Assembly (NCBI GenBank): GCA_023230285.1
Contig: JALNXP010000026.1
Span: forward strand, 1-15,484
Reading direction: 5' to 3'
Source: Bacteroidales bacterium
Lineage (GTDB): Bacteria > Bacteroidota > Bacteroidia > Bacteroidales > BM520
DNA length: 15,484 nt
The first letter of the stretch is position 1. Each line of letters opens with the position of its first letter. Below are positions 7,893-14,209 of this stretch, piece after piece. The position numbers and the translations under genes were made by a program. Below the pieces are notes generated by a model, which was given only the letters and a program-made list of their open reading frames with translations, was not told the DNA's origin and did no database searches.

Positions 7893-7922
7893 TTATTATT
7901 AATTTATAAAACAATTTATATT

Positions 7923-8030
7923 ATGAAAAAAATTTTCAACAATTTATTGGTTCTATGCTTTATAGCTATTGTATTTACAAGTTGTCAGAATATTAACGTG
8001 CTGAAATTAAAGGGAGGAATAAAACTTTAA
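7923..8030 (+). CDS. Short lipoprotein-like ORF, probably a truncated gene remnant
   Basis: A 35-codon ORF 30 bp after the NifU-type gene. It begins MKKIFNNLLVLCFIAIVFTSC and so has a textbook lipoprotein signal: basic start, hydrophobic core and a lipobox-like FTSC with Cys21. Only 14 residues follow the cysteine. From residue 23 on, the coding bases belong to the 40-bp direct repeat (INVLKLKGGIKL, then TAA). The signal peptide is well formed but the mature part is almost absent and built from repeat sequence, so I read it as the 5' stub of a longer lipoprotein gene cut at the repeat. It could instead be a genuine tiny lipoprotein. No match to a known family is recognised. Confidence 0.5.
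   Translation: MKKIFNNLLVLCFIAIVFTSCQNINVLKLKGGIKL
7990..8029 (+). repeat. 40-bp direct repeat, copy 1
   Basis: This 40-bp stretch begins ATATTAACGTGC, contains AAAGGGAGGAAT and ends AAAACTTTA. It is identical at every base to 9124-9163, exactly 1,134 bp downstream. Identity stops on both sides (CAGA versus ATTT upstream, AATC versus TTAT downstream). It forms the 3' end of the lipoprotein-like ORF. The purine run AAAGGGAGGA would be a strong Shine-Dalgarno, but no ATG follows at a suitable distance. Confidence 0.95.
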
Positions 8031-8142
8031 ATCTATATTTCTCAACTCTTTATTGTATTTTCGCACTTGCTACTTGAATCTACGGATAAAAATTTTGCAT
8101 AAAGAAATATGTTAAAAAATTTTTTTTATTAAAAAAGATCTT
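8031..8142. other. Non-coding stretch between repeat copy 1 and the small-peptide promoter
   Basis: About 110 bp of AT-rich sequence in which I see no plausible start codon with a following ORF on either strand. A minus-strand reading gives a short open stretch with many Lys/Arg residues (QVRKYNKELRNIDLK), but no start or recognisable motif. It may be the 3' remainder of an older gene, or leader sequence. Confidence 0.4.
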
Positions 8143-8150
8143 TATCTTTG
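8143..8150 (+). promoter_or_regulatory. Bacteroidetes-type -7 box of the small-peptide unit
   Basis: TATCTTTG matches TAnnTTTG exactly and lies 44 bp before the ATG at 8195, so transcription would begin near 8157 with a leader of about 38 nt. The preceding AAAGATCTTT (8136-8143) is a 10-bp palindrome touching the box. The -33 position is a T-run without a clear TTTG. Confidence 0.55.
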
Positions 8151-8183
8151 CGGTGAAATCAAACAAAGGTAATTATTTGAAAT

Positions 8184-8190
8184 AAAGGAG
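8184..8190 (+). promoter_or_regulatory. Strong Shine-Dalgarno of the 23-residue peptide
   Basis: AAAGGAG ends 4 nt before the ATG at 8195. Good SD sequences are uncommon at the other starts in this window, so it stands out and supports real translation of the small ORF. Confidence 0.6.
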
Positions 8191-8194
8191 AATT

Positions 8195-8266
8195 ATGCTG
8201 GGATATATTATAGGTATTATAGTAGGATTAATCCTATTAAAAAAGGACAGAGATAGTAAAATATAG
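8195..8266 (+). CDS. 23-residue hydrophobic membrane peptide
   Basis: The ORF encodes MLGYIIGIIVGLILL followed by the charged tail KKDRDSKI and a TAG stop. Residues 1-15 are one hydrophobic helix with spaced glycines; the tail carries four positive and two negative side chains. Support for a real gene is the company it keeps: an exact -7 box 44 bp upstream, a strong Shine-Dalgarno at 4 nt, and a 12-bp hairpin ending in a T-run 26 bp after the stop. Single-helix peptides of this shape include type I toxins, small holin-like proteins and membrane-protein regulators, and I cannot choose among them. It lies between the two 40-bp repeats, just upstream of the phage fragment. No family is recognised. 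Confidence 0.5.
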   Translation: MLGYIIGIIVGLILLKKDRDSKI

Positions 8267-8292
8267 TAATTATTATCAGTAAGTAAATAAAG

Positions 8293-8332
8293 AAAAAGAT
8301 GTGTATGGGGATATTCTAACACATCTTTTTTT
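8293..8332 (+). terminator. Rho-independent terminator after the small-peptide ORF
   Basis: The left arm AAAAAGATGTGT (8293-8304) pairs perfectly with ACACATCTTTTT (8319-8330). The stem is 12 bp around a 14-nt loop and is followed by more T residues. The A-run on the left would let it work in both directions. It ends the small-peptide transcript and isolates it from the phage-derived ORF downstream. Confidence 0.75.
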
Positions 8333-8395
8333 ATGTCCCTCTAATAAAGAATAACTTGTTATTATTTTGCATATAAAAATGACAATAATAACATC

Positions 8396-9130
8396 ATGGC
8401 AAAAAGTGTAAATCGTTCGATTTCTCTTTGGATCAACGGCAAAGAGATACAAAATAACATTAAATCTATAAGGGCTGAGATGTTCAAGCTCATCAGTGAA
8501 CAAAATAAGATGACTATCGGCAGTGAAGAATATAATCAAAAAGCTGCTGCCATTAAACAGCTCAAGACCATATATGCAGAGCATAAGCATAGTTTAAGAA
8601 TCACTAACGATGAAATTGAAAAAGCTAACAATTTATGGGGAGAAAAAGTTGTTAGGTGGGCGGCGTTTGCAAGTTTTGCCAAAAATATTGGCGACATATA
8701 CGGTAAAATAACAGCTAAACTTTCTGAATTTACATCTGAGTTTGCCAAATTAGATGATGTATTTGCAGATGTCATTAAATACACAGGGCTTACGCGAAAT
8801 GAAATTAATCAGCTTAATGAAGAATTTAAAAAAATTGACACACGTACATCGCGGGAGCAGCTTAATATGTTGGCGGCAGAAGCAGGCAAGCTCGGTATCT
8901 CCGGCGTCAAAAATATAAAAGATTTTGTTGAAGCTGCGGATATAATAAATATAGCATTAGGGAAAGACCTTGGAGACGGAGCTGTGAAGTCAATGGGGAA
9001 ATTGGTAGACATGTTTCAGATAGAAAATGATTATTCGTTAAAAGAAGGAATGATAAAAATAGCCTCTACCATTAACCAAGTGGGACAGAGTTCTACGGCA
9101 TCAGAAGCTTACTTACTTAATTTATATTAA
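8396..9130 (+). pseudogene. Phage tail tape-measure protein, N-terminal fragment (3'-truncated)
   Basis: The 244-residue ORF resembles the start of tape-measure proteins of Bacteroidales prophages (TP901-type). These set tail length and are normally many hundreds of residues. Recognisable parts are SISLWINGKEIQNNIKSIRA at the N-terminus, a charged alpha-helical, coiled-coil-like stretch, and the conserved block FAKLDDVFADVIKYTGLT through DTRTSREQLNMLAAEAGKLG and FVEAADIINIALGKDLG. Homology breaks off at SSTASEAYLLN; the last codons (LY, stop) come from the 40-bp repeat that starts at 9124. No other phage gene is present, and a terminator rather than tail-assembly genes lies upstream. I therefore read it as an orphan remnant. 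The reading frame is otherwise intact, which suggests recent truncation or retention for another use. Confidence 0.75.
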
Positions 9131-9163
9131 CGTGCTGAAATTAAAGGGAGGAATAAAACTTTA
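9124..9163 (+). repeat. 40-bp direct repeat, copy 2
   Basis: Identical to 7990-8029 over all 40 bp. Copy 2 begins exactly where the tape-measure reading frame loses its homology. It ends inside the first recognisable codons of the polyferredoxin: the final ACTTTA encodes Thr-Leu of its TLLFLDYTGT stretch. Its stop codon at 9128-9130 closes the reading frame upstream of the polyferredoxin. Confidence 0.95.
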
Positions 9164-9199
9164 TTATTTCTTGATTACACTGGAACTATCCACAAATGG

Positions 9200-10597
9200 T
9201 TGGATTGGACAGCCAAAATACAGTTTATGCCGGCACTACTTGCTATAAATATAGGTGTTATAATCTTGTTATGTGTGCTAACACTGTTATTTGGACGCAT
9301 CTACTGCTCTGCAATCTGCCCTTTAGGAATATTTCAAGACATAGTTTTATGGTTTAGCAACAGAAGAAAAAAGAAAAAATACCGCTTTTCATACGCACCG
9401 GCTATCAATTGGCTTCGCTATGGCATGTTAGCAATTTTCATCATAGCTTTTATCGCCGGCATCGGCTCTGTAGTTGCCCTACTCGACCCTTACAGCTCTT
9501 ACGGTTTAATCGCATCTAATCTGTTTGCACCTGTATATCAGTGGATTAACAACCTGTTAGCTTATTTTGCCGAAAGAGCCGACAGCTATGCTTTTTACTC
9601 CGTTGATGTTTGGATGAAAAGCTTGCCGACTTTTATCGTAGCTGTCGTCATCTTCATTACAGTCATCATATTACCATGGCTTAAAGGGCGTATTTACTGC
9701 AATACCATTTGTCCGGTAGGTACAATATTAGGATTGATATCGCGATTTTCGTTTTTCCGTCCGACAATAAATGCCGAAAAGTGCAACAGCTGCGGATTAT
9801 GCGATCGCATTTGCAAAGCTCAATGTATCAACCCCAAAGAACATAAAATAGATTACAGTCGTTGTGTTACCTGTATGGACTGCATCGACAACTGCTCACA
9901 AAAAGCCATCACGTATCAACTTTATTCCAAGAAGAAAGCTGAGGCTAAAGTTGAAGCCAAAGCTACCGATGAGAGCAAGCGTAATATGTTAACAGTATCA
10001 GCTGCTTTATTAGCGACTTCACTTCTCAAAGCGCAAGAGAAGAAAGTTGACGGCGGCTTGGCGTATATTGAAGACAAGAAGATACCGGAGCGGCAGACGC
10101 GTTTAGTACCAGCCGGTTCGCAAAGCCTGCGTAACTTTTCAAAGCACTGTATAGGCTGTCAGCTATGTGTTTCGGTTTGTCCGAACCAAGTGTTGCGACC
10201 TTCGACCAACCTGCTCACGCTGTTGCAGCCGGAGATGTCTTACGAAAGAGGCTACTGTCGTCCGGAATGTAACAAATGCTCGGAAGTATGTCCTGCCGGA
10301 GCTATAAAGCCTATCAGCATAGCTGACAAATCTTCCACACAAATTGGACATGCCGTATGGATTGAGAAAAACTGCATTGTACTCACCGACAACGTAGAAT
10401 GCGGCAACTGTGTCCGTCACTGTCCGTCCGGAGCTATCACCATGCTGCCTTCAAACCCTGAGGACGAAAGCTCTCTGAAAACACCTGTCGTCAACGAAGC
10501 ACGCTGCATCGGCTGCGGAGCTTGCGAAAATCTATGCCTTGCCCGCCCTTTTAGTGCAATATATGTAGAAGGTCATAATGTGCATAAAGAAATCTAA
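9200..10597 (+). CDS. Membrane-bound polyferredoxin (NapH/CcoG-like 4Fe-4S protein), 5'-truncated
   Basis: An integral-membrane electron-transfer protein with a NapH/NosR-like membrane part and several 4Fe-4S clusters. Two signature loops, GRIYCSAICPLG (9293-9331) and GRIYCNTICPVG (9687-9720), flank hydrophobic helices. Then come ferredoxin-type cysteine groups: CNSCGLCDRIC and CVTCMDCIDNC (9782-9900), CIGCQLCVSVCP (10150-10190), CNKCSEVCP, CGNCVRHCP and CIGCGACENLC (up to 10545). The start given is an in-frame TTG, because no ATG exists. Protein-like homology reaches further back to about 9158 (TLLFLDYTGTIHKWLDW), where the 40-bp repeat begins to intrude, and an in-frame stop sits at 9128. 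Homologues have a first transmembrane helix before LLFLDFTG, so that start and helix are missing. The rest is intact. It may be expressed from a weak start or be a recent pseudogene. Confidence 0.8.
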   Translation: MDWTAKIQFMPALLAINIGVIILLCVLTLLFGRIYCSAICPLGIFQDIVLWFSNRRKKKKYRFSYAPAINWLRYGMLAIFIIAFIAGIGSVVALLDPYSSYGLIASNLFAPVYQWINNLLAYFAERADSYAFYSVDVWMKSLPTFIVAVVIFITVIILPWLKGRIYCNTICPVGTILGLISRFSFFRPTINAEKCNSCGLCDRICKAQCINPKEHKIDYSRCVTCMDCIDNCSQKAITYQLYSKKKAEAKVEAKATDESKRNMLTVSAALLATSLLKAQEKKVDGGLAYIEDKKIPERQTRLVPAGSQSLRNFSKHCIGCQLCVSVCPNQVLRPSTNLLTLLQPEMSYERGYCRPECNKCSEVCPAGAIKPISIADKSSTQIGHAVWIEKNCIVLTDNVECGNCVRHCPSGAITMLPSNPEDESSLKTPVVNEARCIGCGACENLCLARPFSAIYVEGHNVHKEI

Positions 10598-10617
10598 TCT
10601 TATTAGATATTTTATTG

Positions 10618-10634
10618 ATGACTTAATTAGTCAT
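10618..10634. promoter_or_regulatory. Inverted repeat upstream of the aldo/keto reductase
   Basis: ATGACT and AGTCAT form 6-bp arms around TAATT in the 87-bp gap before the reductase gene. It could be an operator or a weak mRNA hairpin. No TAnnTTTG box is visible in this gap, so the reductase may depend on transcription from upstream. Confidence 0.2.
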
Positions 10635-10684
10635 GCAAGAAACAAAATCAACATAAATAACTGATTATCAAAACGAGCAACAAC

Positions 10685-12145
10685 ATGAGTGAAGATAAAA
10701 ACAACATAAGCAGACGAGAATTTTTTAAAGTTGCCGGCGGCGGTGCTGCCATAACAGCAGCGGTGGCATTAACAGGCTGCAATCGTGGCAGCAACGAGCG
10801 CGGCGGCATAGCTGTCGATGATAAGCCGACAGGCTCAATGACCTACCGCATAAATGCTTCTACCGGTGACAAAATTTCGATATTGGGATATGGCTGCATG
10901 CGCTGGCCAACGATAAACAACGAAAGTGCAAGAGAAAATGATGGCGCTATCGACCAAGAGACTGTCAACGAATTAGTTGACTATGCTATTGAACATGGCG
11001 TAAATTACTTTGACACCTCACCGTCTTATTGCAAAGGACAGTCGGAACATGCTACCGGCATCGCCCTATCTCGTCACCCGCGCAACAGCTACTATATAGC
11101 CACAAAATTGTCGAATTTTGCACAAGCAACATGGAGCCGCGAAGGAGCTATGAAAATGTATTACAATTCGTTCAAAGAGCTACAAGTAGACTATATAGAT
11201 TATATGCTGCTGCATGCAGTTGGACAAGGCGGCATGGAAAATCTGAACAGCCGCTATATTGACAACGGAATGCTCGACTTCCTACTCGAAGAACGAGAAG
11301 CCGGACGCATAAGGAACCTCGGATTTTCATATCATGGAGATGTAGAAGTCTTCGATTATCTTCTATCACAAAACGACAAATATCATTGGAATTTTGTTCA
11401 AATACAAATGAACTACGTAGATTGGCAGCATGCTAAAGATGTGAACAAAAACAATACTAACGCCGAATATCTGTACAACGAATTGCTGAAACTCAACATT
11501 CCTGTAGTTATTATGGAGCCGCTGCTTGGAGGACGTCTTGCTAATCTGCCTAATCACTTAGCTGTAAAATTAAAGCAACACCATCCGAACAGCAGTGTTG
11601 CATCATGGGCATTCCGCTACGCCGGCTCTTTTTCGCAAACACTTACAGTGTTGAGCGGCATGACATACATGGAGCATCTGCAAGATAACGTCCGAACATT
11701 TTCTCCTTTAGAAGTACTTAGTGAAAAAGAAATCGATTTGTTGGAAGATACGGCACGAATGATGATTGAATATCCTTTAGTGCCGTGTACCAGTTGCAAA
11801 TATTGTATGCCGTGTCCTTATGGCATAGACATTCCATCTATTTTTGCACATTATAATAAATGTGTCAACGAAGATAAAATTACGGAAACTTCACAAAATG
11901 AAAATTATCGTAAAGCTCGCCGCGAATTTTTAATCGGACTCGACCGCAAAGTGCCAAAATTACGACAAGCTGCTCACTGTGTCGGTTGTAGTCAATGTTC
12001 ACCACATTGTCCACAAAATATCAACATACCGAAAGAACTACAAAGGATAGACAAATATACGAATAAGCTCCACTCGGAAACTTTAACATTTTTTTTAGTT
12101 TCCGTGTACAATATTGATTATCAATATAATACACATATACTGTAG
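10685..12145 (+). CDS. Tat-exported aldo/keto reductase with C-terminal 4Fe-4S ferredoxin domain
   Basis: A 486-residue predicted periplasmic or membrane-anchored oxidoreductase. The twin-arginine signal SRREFFK (9-15) is followed by a hydrophobic stretch and a lipobox-like LTGC (Cys32), so export and possible lipidation are likely. The AKR barrel shows all four usual catalytic positions: Asp110 and Tyr115 (FDTSPSYCKGQSE), Lys141 (YYIATKLS) and His177 (IDYMLLHAVG). The C-terminal part has CTSCKYCMPCP (Cys368, 371, 374, 377) and CVGCSQCSPHCP (Cys432, 435, 438, 442), enough for two 4Fe-4S clusters. Linkage to the polyferredoxin 87 bp upstream suggests electrons pass between them; the substrate is unknown. 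The last roughly 24 residues, after DKYTNKL, look unlike the family and run over a hairpin and a palindrome, so the original stop may have been lost. Confidence 0.85.
   Translation: MSEDKNNISRREFFKVAGGGAAITAAVALTGCNRGSNERGGIAVDDKPTGSMTYRINASTGDKISILGYGCMRWPTINNESARENDGAIDQETVNELVDYAIEHGVNYFDTSPSYCKGQSEHATGIALSRHPRNSYYIATKLSNFAQATWSREGAMKMYYNSFKELQVDYIDYMLLHAVGQGGMENLNSRYIDNGMLDFLLEEREAGRIRNLGFSYHGDVEVFDYLLSQNDKYHWNFVQIQMNYVDWQHAKDVNKNNTNAEYLYNELLKLNIPVVIMEPLLGGRLANLPNHLAVKLKQHHPNSSVASWAFRYAGSFSQTLTVLSGMTYMEHLQDNVRTFSPLEVLSEKEIDLLEDTARMMIEYPLVPCTSCKYCMPCPYGIDIPSIFAHYNKCVNEDKITETSQNENYRKARREFLIGLDRKVPKLRQAAHCVGCSQCSPHCPQNINIPKELQRIDKYTNKLHSETLTFFLVSVYNIDYQYNTHIL
12075..12104. terminator. Hairpin at the 3' end of the reductase gene, possible weak terminator
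   Basis: CGGAAACT (12075-12082) and AGTTTCCG (12097-12104) are perfect 8-bp arms around a 14-nt loop that contains the T-run. A normal intrinsic terminator has the T-run after the stem, so termination is uncertain. It lies inside the atypical last codons of the reductase. Confidence 0.3.
12111..12127. promoter_or_regulatory. 17-bp palindrome, candidate operator of the TetR regulator
   Basis: ATATTGAT-T-ATCAATAT has perfect 8-bp arms around a single central base. TetR-family proteins bind such palindromes, often near their own gene, and this one lies 94 bp before the regulator start. It overlaps the end of the reductase ORF and lies upstream of the -7 box at 12199, so classical blocking of the polymerase is not obvious. 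Confidence 0.4.
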
Positions 12146-12198
12146 TTGTATTTATCTTTTTTAACATTGTAAAATATAGGATAATACAAAAAACAATA

Positions 12199-12206
12199 TA
12201 CTTTTG
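12199..12206 (+). promoter_or_regulatory. Bacteroidetes-type -7 box for the efflux operon
   Basis: TACTTTTG matches TAnnTTTG exactly, 15-24 bp before the candidate starts of the TetR gene. A TTG at 12167-12169 is too far upstream for the usual -33 spacing. The position fits a promoter driving regulator, channel, adaptor and pump together. Confidence 0.5.
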
Positions 12207-12220
12207 CGGATATTTCAATT

Positions 12221-12868
12221 ATGGTATTTATGAATATGCGTGATAAAATTATTGAAACAGCAACAGAGCTATTTGCGAAATACGGCATCAGGAGTATTTC
12301 TATTGATGATATATGTAACGAAATTCATATTTCAAAAAAAACATTTTATCTTTATTTCAAACAAAAAGATGAATTAATAAAAGAGGTACTCCATCGTATT
12401 CGTTCTAAAAAGTTCAAAAAAGTAGAGCAAAAAATACAAACTATTGCAAATTTCAACATTATTGATGAAATATTGTTTCACAACATTGATTTTGTAAGAA
12501 CGCATCAAGACAAGTTACGTAGTTTTACTTATGATTTAGAAAAATATTATCCCGATTTAATGAATGAATATAGGCAAACTATAAGTGATGCTTATACGCA
12601 GATGTGCTATATTGCCACTAAAAAAGGGGTAAAAGATGGCTTGTTTAGAGAAGATATTGATATAAATACTGTTTCAGTATTCATATCGGCACAGATTCAA
12701 AAAACATATACATTTTTGCAAAGCAACACCAAGCTGCAGGCAGGTCAAATAATTGATTTTTTGTCTGATATATGTGTAAGGGCTTTGGTTAACGAGAAAG
12801 GTTTGAAATATTATCTTACAAAGAAGAAAGAATTAGAGACAAAAGAAGAAGGAAAAAAAGAATTATAA
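12221..12868 (+). CDS. TetR/AcrR-family transcriptional regulator
   Basis: A 215-residue DNA-binding regulator, most likely a repressor of the efflux genes that follow. The N-terminal helix-turn-helix is clear: RDKIIETATELFAKYGIRSISIDDICNEIHISKKTFYLYFKQKDELIKEVL, within residues 7-57. The rest is the variable ligand-binding helical domain, which ends in a lysine/glutamate-rich tail. In-frame ATGs at 12221, 12230 and 12236 are all possible starts. With the -7 box at 12199-12206, the later ones leave a more normal leader. It stops 21 bp before the TolC-like gene, the usual arrangement for an autoregulated efflux operon. The inducing ligand cannot be inferred. Confidence 0.9.
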   Translation: MVFMNMRDKIIETATELFAKYGIRSISIDDICNEIHISKKTFYLYFKQKDELIKEVLHRIRSKKFKKVEQKIQTIANFNIIDEILFHNIDFVRTHQDKLRSFTYDLEKYYPDLMNEYRQTISDAYTQMCYIATKKGVKDGLFREDIDINTVSVFISAQIQKTYTFLQSNTKLQAGQIIDFLSDICVRALVNEKGLKYYLTKKKELETKEEGKKEL

Positions 12869-12889
12869 AAAAAACAAATAAAAAAACTT

Positions 12890-14170
12890 ATGTTAAAACG
12901 ATTAAATTTAGTATTAGCTATTATATGTGTCTGTATAAGTATGTCGGCACAAGAGAAAATAGCTTTATCGCTGGAGGAAGCGAAAGAATATGCTTATGAG
13001 CATAATCGTTCGATACAGAATGCTTCCATAGACATTCAGGTTGCAGAGCGTAGTAAATGGCAAACGCTTGCCACCATGCTGCCTCAAATCAGTGCCTCTT
13101 TTGATTACCTCAGTTATTGCGGATATTCCATGGAACTCATGGGAATATCTATTCCAATGAATCCGTCAGGGACATTCGGTGCTACTGCTGCCGTTGCTTT
13201 AAGTGGCTCTCAAGTTGTTGGCACTATAATAAATGACATTGCCATTGATATGTCAAACATCTCTTTAGACAAGACAAAGCAAAGCATCGAAGCCTCTGTT
13301 ACCAAACTTTATGTTTCTGCACTTGCAATGGAAAAAACGATTAATTTATTAAAGCTAAGCCTCGCCAACATTGAAAGTCTGTATGAAATGACAACTAATT
13401 CTGTTAAAGTAGGCGTTGCAGAACAAACCGATGCCGATAAACTTTCTGTACAAGTTGCTTCTTTACAAAACAGCATAAAAGCTACAGAACGCTCTATCGA
13501 AATGCTCTACAATTCGTTACGATTACAACTTGGCACCCCTGTTGATTGCGAGATAACATTAACCGACAGCCTTGACATTATGACAAGCGAAGAAGCAACA
13601 ATCAACTTATTATCCAAATCTTTTGAATTAGACAACAATTACGATTATCAATTGTTGAAAAAGAATTTGGATATGTCCGATATGCAGATAAAATTAACGG
13701 TTATGGATTATTTGCCCAAAGTCAGTGCTTATTATCAATATAGTGCAAAAACATATTTTGGACAAGATGAAGGCATGAACATGACACCACCAAACATGGT
13801 TGGAATTTCATTTTCTCTACCTATATGGTCAAGTGGACAGCGGACAACAAAATTACAATCAGCTAAATTAAATAATAAAATCAGTCAAAATACTTTTTTA
13901 GATACCAAAGATGCTTTATTGGTTCAAGACAGACAGCTAAGATTCAATTTGTCGTCAGCTTATGAAAGTTTTGAGATACAAAACAAGAACATAGAAGTTT
14001 CTCAACGTGTTTTTGATAACATCAGCAACAAATATGAATACGGAAGAGCTTCGAGCTTAGAAGTCACGAATGCAAATACGGACTTAATTTCAGCTCAGAG
14101 TAATTATATTCAGGCTTTGTTGGAATTAGTAAACGCTCAAATTGAATTACAAACACTTATTAACGAATAA
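12890..14170 (+). CDS. TolC-family outer-membrane efflux channel
   Basis: A 426-residue outer-membrane factor that forms the exit duct of a tripartite pump. A Sec signal peptide (MLKRLNLVLAIICVCISMSA, cleavage about residue 20) is followed by the OEP pattern: two repeats of long alternating alpha-helices with beta segments. The N-terminal half opens with IALSLEEAKEYAYEHNRSIQ. The second half has the typical LPKVSAYYQYS and GISFSLPIWSSGQRTTKLQSAK, and ends in helices with RASSLEVTNANTDLISAQ. Length is normal for Bacteroidota OEP proteins. It follows the TetR gene by 21 bp and precedes the adaptor by 39 bp. Confidence 0.92.
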   Translation: MLKRLNLVLAIICVCISMSAQEKIALSLEEAKEYAYEHNRSIQNASIDIQVAERSKWQTLATMLPQISASFDYLSYCGYSMELMGISIPMNPSGTFGATAAVALSGSQVVGTIINDIAIDMSNISLDKTKQSIEASVTKLYVSALAMEKTINLLKLSLANIESLYEMTTNSVKVGVAEQTDADKLSVQVASLQNSIKATERSIEMLYNSLRLQLGTPVDCEITLTDSLDIMTSEEATINLLSKSFELDNNYDYQLLKKNLDMSDMQIKLTVMDYLPKVSAYYQYSAKTYFGQDEGMNMTPPNMVGISFSLPIWSSGQRTTKLQSAKLNNKISQNTFLDTKDALLVQDRQLRFNLSSAYESFEIQNKNIEVSQRVFDNISNKYEYGRASSLEVTNANTDLISAQSNYIQALLELVNAQIELQTLINE

Positions 14171-14209
14171 ACTCAGGTTTCCTTCATCAGAAAAAAACAA
14201 ACAAGACGT

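Noticed and set aside
7913..7922. AATTTATATT shared with 9119-9128 next to the 40-bp repeats
   Set aside because: It is only 10 bp of pure A/T at a different offset from the repeat (77 bp upstream in one case, overlapping in the other), so chance is the simplest explanation.
8359..8374. Possible promoter TTGTTATTATTTTGCA before the tape-measure fragment
   Set aside because: It resembles TAnnTTTG but has the wrong internal spacing and no -33 element, so I do not count it.
8276..9012. Minus-strand open frames (104, 82 and 67 codons) across the phage-derived region
   Set aside because: They lie opposite the recognisable tape-measure frame, show no motif, and one runs through the terminator hairpin.
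7990..9163. Insertion sequence or transposon with the 40-bp repeats as target-site duplication
   Set aside because: There is no transposase, no terminal inverted repeats, and 40 bp is far longer than usual target duplications. The truncated neighbours are not rejoined by removing the insert.
11029..11369. Alternative frames inside the aldo/keto reductase gene on both strands
   Set aside because: They are shadows of the clear AKR frame, which carries the catalytic tetrad in this stretch.
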